Source: CALSMU01 sp965230225
GTDB taxonomy: Bacteria; Bacteroidota; Bacteroidia; Flavobacteriales_D; Parvicellaceae
Length of the DNA: 64,000 nucleotides
Direction: 5' to 3'
Assembly: GCA_965230225.1 (NCBI GenBank)
Contig: CBDDKM010000010.1
Location: forward strand, 868,001 to 932,000
Below, piece by piece: positions 1-9,745 of this stretch. How positions within the stretch are numbered: the first letter of the stretch is position 1; each line of letters starts with the position of its first letter. The notes under the pieces are model-generated. The model saw only the letters and a list, made by a program, of their open reading frames with translations, ran no database searches and was not told the origin of the DNA. The position numbers were made by a program, and so were the translations under genes.

Positions 1-712
1 TCACCTTTCCGTCTACTTTAAACTCATCGTTGATTTGATATTTACATCCCGTATGGAACAAAAATCGTCGTGGTAACTTAGAGTCCACCGAGTTCATTAA
101 AGTAGATTCCTGAGGAGATGACATGTGAAATACAGTCATTCCGGCATAAGGATGATAATCATTCTTTTCATCCGTCCACTCATAATAGAATCCCATATTG
201 AACTCCGGCATCAGCTTACTCAACCGGGTAAAGGTTTCGTTACTTGGTAACTGACCATTAAACTGTCCATCAGAATATTGGCTTTCGAACAGCAAGTCTG
301 AATTATTGGTATTCTTATAAATCATACCCATTTGTAATCCTGCTGTAAGTAAATGTTCCTGTTGAGCCGGATCAGTTATCTTATAGGCTCCAGACAATAC
401 CACATTAAAGGCATTGAACACCTTGGCTCCATCGTAATTAACGATGTATCCTCCCGCACCCCATCTTGCATTAATAGGCATGTCGTAAGATAATGCAAAG
501 GTTGAAAATGGTTTAGTAGCCAATGGTCTCCACTGGTTTCTGTATTGGGTTGCAGCTCTATACTTGTATGCATCCGTCATTCCGGTTTTAGCCGGTTGAT
601 AGGTTGGCACCAAGGCATCGTACTGACTAAAGTGATAATCCTGAGCCACCATACTAGTGGAGAACAACACACCACTTATCGCTAAAAATTTAAGTATACT
701 ATTCTTTCTCAT
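1..712 (-). CDS. PorP/SprF family outer-membrane protein, 3' part cut by window edge
   Basis: Reads from ATG at 712 down past base 1, so only about the first 237 residues are present. The start gives a signal peptide (MRKNSILKFLAIS..., ending near MVAQ), followed by the family hallmark QDYHFSQYDALVPTYQPAKTG and alternating aromatic/polar strands expected of an outer-membrane beta-barrel. PorP/SprF proteins work with type IX secretion, and they often sit directly behind genes for large adhesins with a type B sorting domain, where they are thought to help anchor or export that partner. Here the start lies 2 bp after the stop of the 2916-residue adhesin, so the two are almost surely one transcript. 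Sure of the family; the exact role is inferred from context. Confidence 0.9.
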   Translation of the reverse strand, partial: MRKNSILKFLAISGVLFSTSMVAQDYHFSQYDALVPTYQPAKTGMTDAYKYRAATQYRNQWRPLATKPFSTFALSYDMPINARWGAGGYIVNYDGAKVFNAFNVVLSGAYKITDPAQQEHLLTAGLQMGMIYKNTNNSDLLFESQYSDGQFNGQLPSNETFTRLSKLMPEFNMGFYYEWTDEKNDYHPYAGMTVFHMSSPQESTLMNSVDSKLPRRFLFHTGCKYQINDEFKVDGKV

Positions 713-714
713 AA

Positions 715-3700
715 TTATCTGATAATTGATACACTTCCGTGTTGGTTAAACTCCTCGCCTTCTACGGTAATGGCTTTAACCGTGTATATGTAATCTCCTT
801 TAGGCTGGGCTTTTCCTTTCCAGGTTCCGTCCCATCCTTCTTCCTGGACGGTGGATTCAAAGATTAGATTACCCCAGTTGTTATAAACTTTTAATTCAAT
901 TTCAACGAATGGCCCTCCCAGCACTTTCAGCTCATCATTTTCGCCATCACCGTTTGGCGAGAACCCTGAAGGAACTGCCGGTGGGAACAGTTGTTCGTCG
1001 GTAATAGTAACCATTGCTACTGCCGTATCTGAACATCCGAAACTATTGTAAACAATTTGCGTCACTTCAAAATCACCTGCCGAACCATAAGTGTAGTTTG
1101 GATTCTGATCGGAGGAAACTCCAAATCCATCTCCAAAGCTCCAACTCCACACAGAGGCTCCTGAAGAAGCATCGGTAAAGTTGATGACTTCATCCAATTC
1201 TACTGAGGAAGCAGACATTCCAAAACCTGCAATCGGTGCATCATGGACTGTAATGGTTTGAATTACCTGATAACTACACCCTAAACTGGACTCTACTTCA
1301 AAAGTCACATCGTAAGTTCCTGGTGTACCATATACATGAATTGGATTTTGAGCTGATGAGCTGTCGCCATCTCCAAAGTCCCAACTCCAGGACAATATTG
1401 TTCCAGTGGATACTACAGAACTATCGTAGAAATTCATTGGTAGCCCGTAACATGTCTCTTCAAACCCAAAGTCTGCCACTAAAGGAGTTACCAGATCAAT
1501 TGTTATTGAATCAGTTTCAGCAGCACAGATGGTTGATCCAGTGGTGGTTAAATATATGGTTATCGACCCTCCTGCTAAATCTGCCGTACTTGGAACATAA
1601 CTAGCATTAAGCGTTGTATCATTTGGAGAGAATGACCCAGTTCCACTGGTGGTCCAAACTCCTCCCGAAGCATTGGTTACCGAACCAGACATCGGAATAG
1701 AATCTACCGAAGCACAAATCTGAATATTAGTTCCAGCGTTAGCAGATGGTACTGGTTCAATAGTTACCATCATGGTATCTCTACCCTCCGTACAACTTCC
1801 GTGATCAGTTGTTACAAGAACTATTTCTACAAATCCATTGATGGAATCGGTTGCACTAGGCAAGTAAGTTGTACTCATCAATGTATCTGCAGGAGAGAAT
1901 GTTCCCGATCCTAATGAGATCCACTGACCTTCTGTTGCCCCTCCAGACACAAATCCGTTCAGCGCAACATCCGAGTTAGAGGCACATACTATTTGATCTG
2001 CTCCTGCATCAGCGTAGGCTGTACTTCCGTAGTTGATAACTACTGTATCTGTTTCGGCAGCACAACTACCATTATTAGTAGAAGTTAGCACTAATACGGT
2101 ACTACCTGCTGTTACATCTCCGGCACTAAAGTGGTACTCACCTGTAAGTAAAGAATCATTTGGCTGGAATGTTCCTGATCCTAAAGTAGACCAAACTCCA
2201 GTTGTAGATCCATTACTAACATTACCTTGTAGGTTGGTAAATCCAGCAGTTGAACAAACCGTTTGATCCGGTCCGGCATCCACCAGAATACCTGAGGTAA
2301 TGCTAATGATCATCGAATCTACTTCAGGATTACAACTTCCATTACCGGTTGTAGTTAAATACAAGGTTACCGAACCTGAAGCAATATCAGCAGCCGTTGC
2401 GTTATAGGTCGCATTCATATCGATATCATTTGGTGTAAATGTACCTGTACCACTTGTGGTCCAAATCCCTCCTGTGGCTCCGTTAACCGTTCCTGATAAG
2501 TTCAACACCGGGTTACTTCCACACATCGAAGCAGAAGCTCCTGCATCAACAAACGGAGCAGGTGAATAATTCACCACCATGAAATCCGTTGCAGTATTAC
2601 AACTATTAGTAGATGTTAAAACAAGGTTTACAATTCCGTTGGTAGTATCTGCTGCACCTGGTAAATAAGTTGCATTAAGTACAGTATCACTCGGAACAAA
2701 TACTCCGGTTCCGGATGTTGTCCAGATTCCTTCGGTAGCTCCCCCTGAGATAACTCCATTAAGAGCTACAGCACCATTATTAGCACACAATGTTTGATCT
2801 GCTCCGGCATCAGCTGTTCCAGTAGGGTAAATATTTATAATTACTGTATCCGTTACTGGTACACAAGTACCAATCCCGGTAGCTTCTAACACTATGGTTA
2901 CTCCTTGTGCCACTGAATCGGCAGAACTTGCTACATAAGTAGCGTTTAAATCTGTATTAGAAGGAGTAAATGTACCTGTTCCACTTGTGGTCCAAACTCC
3001 AGTTGTAGAAGCTCCCGTAACCGACCCAATTAATGGAATATTAAGATTAGAAGCACAAACCGTTTGATCCGGTCCGGCATCAACAACCGGTTCAGGTGTA
3101 ATGGTAATTACCATATCATCTGTATCCTGATCACAGCTATTTGCAGTTAATGTTAGCGTTACGCTTCCATTAGCAGCATCAAAAGCACTTGGTACGTATG
3201 TGGCATTTAATGTTGAATCGTTAGGCGTAAACACCCCTGTTCCTGTTGTAGTCCACACACCTGTAGTTGCTCCTCCAGATACATTTCCATTTAACGTTAC
3301 ACTTGCATTGTTAGCACATACGGTAACATCACTTCCGGCATCTGCTACACCAGCTGGTAATATAGATACTGTCATATCATCCTGAATTGGCAAACAAACT
3401 CCGTTATTAGTAGACTCTAAAGTAAGCGTTACCGATCCGGCAATAGAATCTGCCGTACTAGGAATATAGGTTGCACTCAATGTTGTATTGTTCGGAACAA
3501 ACACACCTGATCCAGAAGTGGTCCATTGACCGGAGTTGGTAATCCCCGAAACTGAACCTGAAAGTGGAACGGTTAGGTTATTTACACAGATAATCTGATC
3601 TGCTCCTGCTGTTACTGTTGGCACAGGATCAATTGTTATCAATACATCATCCGACTCTGCGCTACAATTACCATTACCAGTAGTGGTTAAAGTCAAGGTA

Positions 3701-6700
3701 ACTGACCCAGCTGCAATCTCTGCTGCCGTAGGTGTATAAGTGGCATTCAAATCTGTATTAGATGGAGAGAAAGTACCTCCACCACCGGACCACATTCCTC
3801 CAGTCGCGATTGAAACATTTCCTGCCAGCGTAGCAACAGAGTTATTCTCACAAACCGTTATATCTACTCCAGCATCCGCTGTTGGAGCCTGAGTAAATGT
3901 AATTGCAATATCATCTGATTCAGGGTTACAGGTTCCGTTTCCTGTTGTGGTTAAAGTAAGGGTTAATGTTCCCGAAGCAACTTCTCCTGCCGTTGGTGTA
4001 TAAACTGCATTTAACGCATTGTTACTTGGAGTAAATAACCCTAATCCACCTGACCATTGTCCTCCAGAAGCTCCGGTTACGGAACCTGTTAAAGTGATAT
4101 CTGCATTATTAGCACAAAGGGTTTGATCCACACCCGCGTCTGCTGATGGAGCATCCACAATGGCAATATCCATTTGATCAAAAGTAGCAGCACAACTACC
4201 ATTTCCTGTAGAGGTCAATGTTAGTGTTGCTGTTCCGGCTGTAATTTCAGCAGGCGACGGAGTATAAATAGCATTCAAATCTGTATTAGAAGCATTATAA
4301 GATCCTCCTCCACCAGACCAAATTCCTCCTCCGGCATTGGTAACAACACCAGCCAAATTCACATTAGGATTATTGGCACATGATGTTACGTTTGGCCCTG
4401 CATTGGTTATTGGTTCAGGGTCAATAATGATCGTCATATCATCTGTTTCTGCTAAACAATTTCCGTTACCAGTAGTTTGCAGTGTAAGTGTTACTGACCC
4501 TGCAGCAATCTCAGCCGCAGACGGAGTATAAGTTGCATTTAAATCCGTTGCAGACGGTGTATAAGTTCCTCCACCACCTAGCCAAACTCCTCCTGAAGCT
4601 ACAGTAACAACTCCTGCCAGTGTTGTATTCGGACTATTAGCACAAACAGATGCATCCGGCCCGGCATCAACAGTTGGAGACGCGGTAAAGGTTACCGTCA
4701 TATCGTCGGTAACTGCGTTACAATTTCCATTTCCTGTAGAGCTTAAGGTTAGGGTTAATGTTCCCGAAGCTATCTCAGCAGCGGTAGGAGAATAAATTGC
4801 ATTTAACGTATTGTTATCAGGTGTAAACACCCCTAATCCACCTGTCCATTGTCCTCCGGTAGCTCCTGTAAGAGAACCACTCAGGGAAATGTCTGCATTA
4901 TTCGCACAAAGGGTTTGATCAGTTCCTGCATTCACAACAGGTGCCGGTGTAATGGCAATGATCATATCATCACTTTCGGCATTACATAATCCGTTCCCTG
5001 TTGAGGTAAGTGTTAATGTTACTGTTCCGGCAGTTATCTCTGCAGCCGACGGCGTATAAGTTGCATTTAATGTTGTATTACTTGGATTAAAGGTTCCTGA
5101 TCCTCCAGACCATACTCCCCCTCCGGCAAAACTTACCGATCCACTAAGCGTAACATCTGCATTGTTAGCACAAACTGTAAAGTCAGGTCCGGCAGAAACA
5201 GATGGAGCAGGATCAATGGTGATGTCCATGTCATCGCTTACTGCATTACAAGTACCATTTCCGGTTGTGGTTAAGGTAAGTGTAACTGTTCCGGCTGCTA
5301 TCTCTCCAGCTGTAGGTGTATAAGTCGCATTTAATGTATTTGCATTTGGGGTAAACGTTCCGGCTCCTCCACTCCAGGCTCCACCTGAGGCAACAGTTAC
5401 CGAACCTCCTAAGGTTACATCAGGGTTGTTGGCACATACTGTTTGATCTGCTCCAGCATCCGAAGTTGGTGACGGAGAGAAACTAATGGTCATGTCGTCG
5501 GTTACAGCAATACAAGTACCGTTTCCTGTTGTAGTAAGTGTTAGTGTTACTGAACCAGCTGTAATTTCTGCTGCTGATGGTGTATAAACTGCATTTAATG
5601 TATTGGCATCAGGACTATAAGTTCCTGCTCCTCCACTCCATGATCCTCCGGTAGCTACAGTTACGCTTCCTCCTAAAGTTACATCAGGGTTATTACTACA
5701 TACTGTTTGATCTACTCCGGCATTTGCTGTTGGAGCTGTAGTTATAGTAATGGTTACGTTATCGCTTTCTGCATTACATAATCCGTTTCCGGTAGATGTT
5801 AGAGTTAATGTTACCGTTCCGGCTGCTATCTCTGCTGCAGATGGTGTATAAGTTGCATTTAGAGCAGCATTACTTGGATTAAAAGTTCCAGCCCCTCCAG
5901 ACCATACTCCTCCACCAGCATTGCTAATAGAACCTCCTAATGTTACATCAGGGTTATTGGCACATACTGTTGCATCAGTTCCGGCAGATACTACCGGAGC
6001 AGGGTCTATGGTAATTTCCATATCATCAGACTCTGCATTACAAGTACCATTTCCGGTTGTGGTTAAGGTAAGTGTAACTGTTCCGGCTGCTATCTCTCCA
6101 GCTGTAGGTGTATAAGTCGCATTTAATGTGTTCGCATTTGGGTTAAATGTTCCGGCTCCACCGCTCCATACTCCACCAGTGGCAATCGTTACCGAACCTC
6201 CTAAGGTTACATCAGGGTTGTTGGCACATACCGTTTGATCTGCTCCGGCATCCGAAGTTGGTGACGGAGAGAAACTAATGGTCATGTCGTCGGTTACAGC
6301 AATACAAGTACCGTTACCTGTTGTAGTAAGTGTTAGTGTTACTGAACCAGCTGTAATTTCTGCTGCTGATGGTGTATAAACTGCATTTAATGTATTGGCA
6401 TCAGGACTATAAGTTCCTGCTCCTCCACTCCACGATCCTCCGGTAGCTACAGTTACGCTTCCTCCTAAAGTTACATCAGGGTTATTACTACATACTGTTT
6501 GATCTACTCCGGCATTTGCTGTTGGAGCTGTGGTTATAGTAATGGTTACGTTATCGCTTTCTGCATTACACAATCCGTTTCCGGTAGATGTTAGAGTTAA
6601 TGTTACCGTTCCGGCTGCTATCTCTGCTGCAGATGGTGTATAAGTTGCATTTAGAGCAGCATTACTTGGATTAAAAGTTCCAGCCCCTCCGGACCATACT

Positions 6701-9465
6701 CCTCCACCAGCATTACTAATAGAACCTCCTAATGTTACATCAGGGTTATTGGCACATACTGTTGCATCAGTTCCGGCAGATACCACCGGCGCAGGGTCTA
6801 TGGTAATTTCCATATCATCAGACTCTGCATTACAAGTACCATTTCCGGTTGTGGTTAAGGTAAGTGTAACTGTTCCGGCTGCTATCTCTCCAGCTGTAGG
6901 TGTATAAGTTGCATTTAATGTATTTGCATTTGGGTTAAACGTTCCGGCTCCTCCACTCCATACTCCTCCGGTAGCTATGGTTATTGAACCATTTAGAGTT
7001 ACATCAGGATTGTTAGCACATACTGTTTGATCCACATTGGCGTTAACCGTAGGCGCTGCAGTAAATGTAACTGTCATATCATCGGTTACGGCATTACAAG
7101 TACCATTTCCGGTTGTTGTAAGGGTTAAGGTTAACGAACCTGATGAAATTTCTGCGGCAGTAGGTGTATACACGGCATTTAATGTATTCGCGTTTGGAGC
7201 ATAAGTTCCAAGTCCTCCACTCCACACTCCTCCTGTTGACACCGTTACGGAACCATTAAGAGTAATAGCTGCATTGTTAGCACAAAGTGTTTGATCCACC
7301 CCTGCATTAGCAGTTGGCGAAGTGGTATAGGTTATGGTTACGTTATCGCTTTCTGAGTTACATGTACCGTTACCCGTTGTTGTTAATGTTAGCGTTACTG
7401 AACCTGTTGCAACTTCTGCTGCAGTTGGTGTATAAGTGGCATTTAATGCGTTAACGTTGGGTGAGAATGTACCAGCTCCTCCACTCCATACTCCACCAGT
7501 GGCAACAGTTACTGCCCCACTAAGAGTAGCATCCGGATTGTTCCCGCAAACCGATTGATTAGGACCTGCATCCACTGTAGGTGAAGGGGTAAAAGTAATG
7601 GTTATGTTATCCGTTTCCGGATTACAAATTCCGTTTCCTGTAGTAGTTAAGGTAAGGGTTACCGATCCGGAAGCGATTTCTGCCGCGGATGGTGTATAAG
7701 TAGTAATTAAAGAAGTATTGTTGGGTGAATAAGATCCTGCTCCTCCACTCCAAATTCCGCTAGCTGCTATGGTTACAGTTCCATTTAAGTTCACATCGGG
7801 GTTGTTCTCACATACACTAACATCTGCACCTGCATCAACTGTTGGAGCTGGAGTTATATTTAAGGTCATCACATCTGTAACCGGAGTACAACTACCAGTA
7901 GAGGTTAAGGTGATACTTACCGACCCCGCCGAAATATCTGCCGGACTTGGCACATACTCTGCATTCATATCAGTATCGTTCGGAAGGAACTGACCAGATC
8001 CGCTTGAGGTCCAAATTCCAGTTGTTGCTCCACCTGTTACCGATCCAGAAAGCTGTGCCGTATCGTTGGCACAAATGGTTTGATCCAAACCTGCATCAAT
8101 TACAATTTCGGCTGAAAACTCAGAGAAATATCCATATCTACAACCACTGGTGGTTCCACCATTCATTACACCCAACCCAAATGGTTCTGTTCCATTGGTT
8201 ACCAGGTGTGCGGTAAGAGAGGCTATTTCTGCTTCGGTATATTCTACTGCAGCTGCCATCCAAGCTCCTCCGGTTCCAGGAACAACTGAAAAATCCGCAG
8301 CTTGAAGCAAAGTGGTATTACCATCAATAGCAAAATCTCCTTCTGCTCCAGTAGGCACCATTACAGAAAGACCAAACCTAAAGCTAGGCCCTGGCTTAGA
8401 ACGCACAAAACTCACCTGATCAGAACCGGCACAGTTCAACGGAGGCAACAGGGCTGCCCCCATCTCACATCCGTAACCGGAAATATGCATCACGTAAATG
8501 GGTTCTGTGGATATTATGTGTGTAAAAGGATTATCTAATTGAAAATCATAGGTTTCCCCTGCAAATAACGTTACGTTAGTGGTTGTTCCATCATCGATGG
8601 TAATTTGAGCATTGTTCTGGGTAGCAGTGATAAACATCCTTTCGATGTTGGCATTCAAAAAACCTTTGGCAACAATGTATTCATAACCAACAATGTCTAC
8701 CGGAACAATTTGATCTCCCATCAAATCTTTACATCCTCCCCAGGGTTGAGGCCAGGCAGAATCGTCTTTAACAGAAACAGCAATTGGTTTATCCGAAACA
8801 ATTGCTGTACCTGCGGGATTATCTGCCCCTACAGTAGAAGTAACAGAACCTGAGTAGGTTTCCCCTCTCATTAATGTTACGGTGTAAGATGTTAAAGCGG
8901 TATGACCTCCATCCAAATCTTTTCTAGGGTAAATAATTACCGTAGTGTTATCCTCCGTTGCCACAATATCAAAGGAAGTATAGGGTGTTGGAGTATAGTT
9001 ACCATTTCTCCAACGAGTGTTGAAGGGAGTATAAAACTCTGTTCCTAACCCGTTGGCTCCTTTTAAAGCAAAAATTTCTGGATTATAGGTCGTATTTAAC
9101 TCGTAATAAACCGTTACAGACTCAGTAGCTACTACATGCAGCCCTGTTGTACTTACCACATCAGAAGGTGTTTCTAAATCTGCTTTGTAAACTGATAGGT
9201 CAAAGGTTTGTTGTGAATTGGCAGGGATGGTTGCAGTTAGAGTTCCTGCTCCTCCAAATGCCGCACCTCCCAGAGCCGGCATATCAATGGTTACAGTACT
9301 AGCAACATTACCTGTAGCTATCCTTAGTAAAATGGGTTCATCTCCGTTGGGGCCTCCATGGCCTGAGGTGACTTCGGGTGGAGCAAACCAAAATTCTGTT
9401 CCGGTTTGCGCGTGTGTGTGCACAGCAAAACATGCCATGACTAGCAATAGTAAAATTCTTTTCAT
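715..9465 (-). CDS. Giant T9SS-exported repeat adhesin with IgGFc-binding-like N-terminus and gliding-motility C-terminal domain
   Basis: 2916 residues. Order: signal peptide (cleavage near THAQ, about residue 19); an IgGFc-binding-protein-type N-terminal domain, about 20-455, recognised by GTEFWFAPPE and the VTSTVGADNPAGTA-like segments; about 25 tandem repeats of close to 88 residues (about 455-2660), each with a DAGxDQTVCANN opening, a GGVWSGGAGTF centre and a GSVTLTLTTTGNGTC end, so two Cys per repeat; two PKD domains with WDFGDG/WSFGDG cores (about 2665-2825); and a CHU_C/gliding-motility type B C-terminal domain (SGFSPNGDGENDEL, VYNNWGNLIF, GWDGTWKG). It is expected to be secreted by type IX secretion and held at the surface as an adhesin. 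Repeats 5-7 and 8-10 are nearly identical. The PorP/SprF gene follows after 2 bp. Ligand unknown. Confidence 0.93.
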   Translation of the reverse strand: MKRILLLLVMACFAVHTHAQTGTEFWFAPPEVTSGHGGPNGDEPILLRIATGNVASTVTIDMPALGGAAFGGAGTLTATIPANSQQTFDLSVYKADLETPSDVVSTTGLHVVATESVTVYYELNTTYNPEIFALKGANGLGTEFYTPFNTRWRNGNYTPTPYTSFDIVATEDNTTVIIYPRKDLDGGHTALTSYTVTLMRGETYSGSVTSTVGADNPAGTAIVSDKPIAVSVKDDSAWPQPWGGCKDLMGDQIVPVDIVGYEYIVAKGFLNANIERMFITATQNNAQITIDDGTTTNVTLFAGETYDFQLDNPFTHIISTEPIYVMHISGYGCEMGAALLPPLNCAGSDQVSFVRSKPGPSFRFGLSVMVPTGAEGDFAIDGNTTLLQAADFSVVPGTGGAWMAAAVEYTEAEIASLTAHLVTNGTEPFGLGVMNGGTTSGCRYGYFSEFSAEIVIDAGLDQTICANDTAQLSGSVTGGATTGIWTSSGSGQFLPNDTDMNAEYVPSPADISAGSVSITLTSTGSCTPVTDVMTLNITPAPTVDAGADVSVCENNPDVNLNGTVTIAASGIWSGGAGSYSPNNTSLITTYTPSAAEIASGSVTLTLTTTGNGICNPETDNITITFTPSPTVDAGPNQSVCGNNPDATLSGAVTVATGGVWSGGAGTFSPNVNALNATYTPTAAEVATGSVTLTLTTTGNGTCNSESDNVTITYTTSPTANAGVDQTLCANNAAITLNGSVTVSTGGVWSGGLGTYAPNANTLNAVYTPTAAEISSGSLTLTLTTTGNGTCNAVTDDMTVTFTAAPTVNANVDQTVCANNPDVTLNGSITIATGGVWSGGAGTFNPNANTLNATYTPTAGEIAAGTVTLTLTTTGNGTCNAESDDMEITIDPAPVVSAGTDATVCANNPDVTLGGSISNAGGGVWSGGAGTFNPSNAALNATYTPSAAEIAAGTVTLTLTSTGNGLCNAESDNVTITITTAPTANAGVDQTVCSNNPDVTLGGSVTVATGGSWSGGAGTYSPDANTLNAVYTPSAAEITAGSVTLTLTTTGNGTCIAVTDDMTISFSPSPTSDAGADQTVCANNPDVTLGGSVTIATGGVWSGGAGTFNPNANTLNATYTPTAGEIAAGTVTLTLTTTGNGTCNAESDDMEITIDPAPVVSAGTDATVCANNPDVTLGGSISNAGGGVWSGGAGTFNPSNAALNATYTPSAAEIAAGTVTLTLTSTGNGLCNAESDNVTITITTAPTANAGVDQTVCSNNPDVTLGGSVTVATGGSWSGGAGTYSPDANTLNAVYTPSAAEITAGSVTLTLTTTGNGTCIAVTDDMTISFSPSPTSDAGADQTVCANNPDVTLGGSVTVASGGAWSGGAGTFTPNANTLNATYTPTAGEIAAGTVTLTLTTTGNGTCNAVSDDMDITIDPAPSVSAGPDFTVCANNADVTLSGSVSFAGGGVWSGGSGTFNPSNTTLNATYTPSAAEITAGTVTLTLTSTGNGLCNAESDDMIIAITPAPVVNAGTDQTLCANNADISLSGSLTGATGGQWTGGLGVFTPDNNTLNAIYSPTAAEIASGTLTLTLSSTGNGNCNAVTDDMTVTFTASPTVDAGPDASVCANSPNTTLAGVVTVASGGVWLGGGGTYTPSATDLNATYTPSAAEIAAGSVTLTLQTTGNGNCLAETDDMTIIIDPEPITNAGPNVTSCANNPNVNLAGVVTNAGGGIWSGGGGSYNASNTDLNAIYTPSPAEITAGTATLTLTSTGNGSCAATFDQMDIAIVDAPSADAGVDQTLCANNADITLTGSVTGASGGQWSGGLGLFTPSNNALNAVYTPTAGEVASGTLTLTLTTTGNGTCNPESDDIAITFTQAPTADAGVDITVCENNSVATLAGNVSIATGGMWSGGGGTFSPSNTDLNATYTPTAAEIAAGSVTLTLTTTGNGNCSAESDDVLITIDPVPTVTAGADQIICVNNLTVPLSGSVSGITNSGQWTTSGSGVFVPNNTTLSATYIPSTADSIAGSVTLTLESTNNGVCLPIQDDMTVSILPAGVADAGSDVTVCANNASVTLNGNVSGGATTGVWTTTGTGVFTPNDSTLNATYVPSAFDAANGSVTLTLTANSCDQDTDDMVITITPEPVVDAGPDQTVCASNLNIPLIGSVTGASTTGVWTTSGTGTFTPSNTDLNATYVASSADSVAQGVTIVLEATGIGTCVPVTDTVIINIYPTGTADAGADQTLCANNGAVALNGVISGGATEGIWTTSGTGVFVPSDTVLNATYLPGAADTTNGIVNLVLTSTNSCNTATDFMVVNYSPAPFVDAGASASMCGSNPVLNLSGTVNGATGGIWTTSGTGTFTPNDIDMNATYNATAADIASGSVTLYLTTTGNGSCNPEVDSMIISITSGILVDAGPDQTVCSTAGFTNLQGNVSNGSTTGVWSTLGSGTFQPNDSLLTGEYHFSAGDVTAGSTVLVLTSTNNGSCAAETDTVVINYGSTAYADAGADQIVCASNSDVALNGFVSGGATEGQWISLGSGTFSPADTLMSTTYLPSATDSINGFVEIVLVTTDHGSCTEGRDTMMVTIEPVPSANAGTNIQICASVDSIPMSGSVTNASGGVWTTSGTGSFSPNDTTLNASYVPSTADLAGGSITIYLTTTGSTICAAETDSITIDLVTPLVADFGFEETCYGLPMNFYDSSVVSTGTILSWSWDFGDGDSSSAQNPIHVYGTPGTYDVTFEVESSLGCSYQVIQTITVHDAPIAGFGMSASSVELDEVINFTDASSGASVWSWSFGDGFGVSSDQNPNYTYGSAGDFEVTQIVYNSFGCSDTAVAMVTITDEQLFPPAVPSGFSPNGDGENDELKVLGGPFVEIELKVYNNWGNLIFESTVQEEGWDGTWKGKAQPKGDYIYTVKAITVEGEEFNQHGSVSIIR
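5461..7044 (-). repeat. Recent in-frame tandem duplication, period 792 bp, inside the adhesin gene
   Basis: Bases 5461 onward recur almost letter for letter at 6253 onward, an offset of 792 bp, which equals 264 codons or three 88-residue repeats. Two of the three protein repeats are identical in both copies, and DNA differences are few (for example position 5523 against 6315). Similarity continues some tens of bases on each side, so exact edges cannot be set by eye. Neighbouring repeats are much more diverged, so this copy is young. Unequal crossing-over or slippage within the array would explain it. Confidence 0.85.
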
Positions 9466-9745
9466 AGAATTGGTTAGGTTGGTCTATAAATGGGTAGTTA
9501 AATGTGGTATCTGTGCAACGACACCTAGACAAAAAAAGATGCAATTTACCCCACCGTTTCTGATGTTCACACTCGATAAACTGACGAAACCACTATTTTC
9601 TTATTCTAATCAATTTTTCGTTTTCATTTCGCCTAAGTATTTATACGTAGTATAATATAAGGTTAAGCACTTATTTATAGAAAATATCACGCTGTGGCTT
9701 TATGGAATTACCTGACTAAATACATCTCTCCATAAACCCAAAACT

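Noticed and set aside
3000..7700. Regular DNA repeats that could look like a CRISPR or satellite array
   Set aside because: The spacing is 264 bp, equal to the 88-residue protein repeats, with no unique spacers; it is the coding repeat array of the adhesin.
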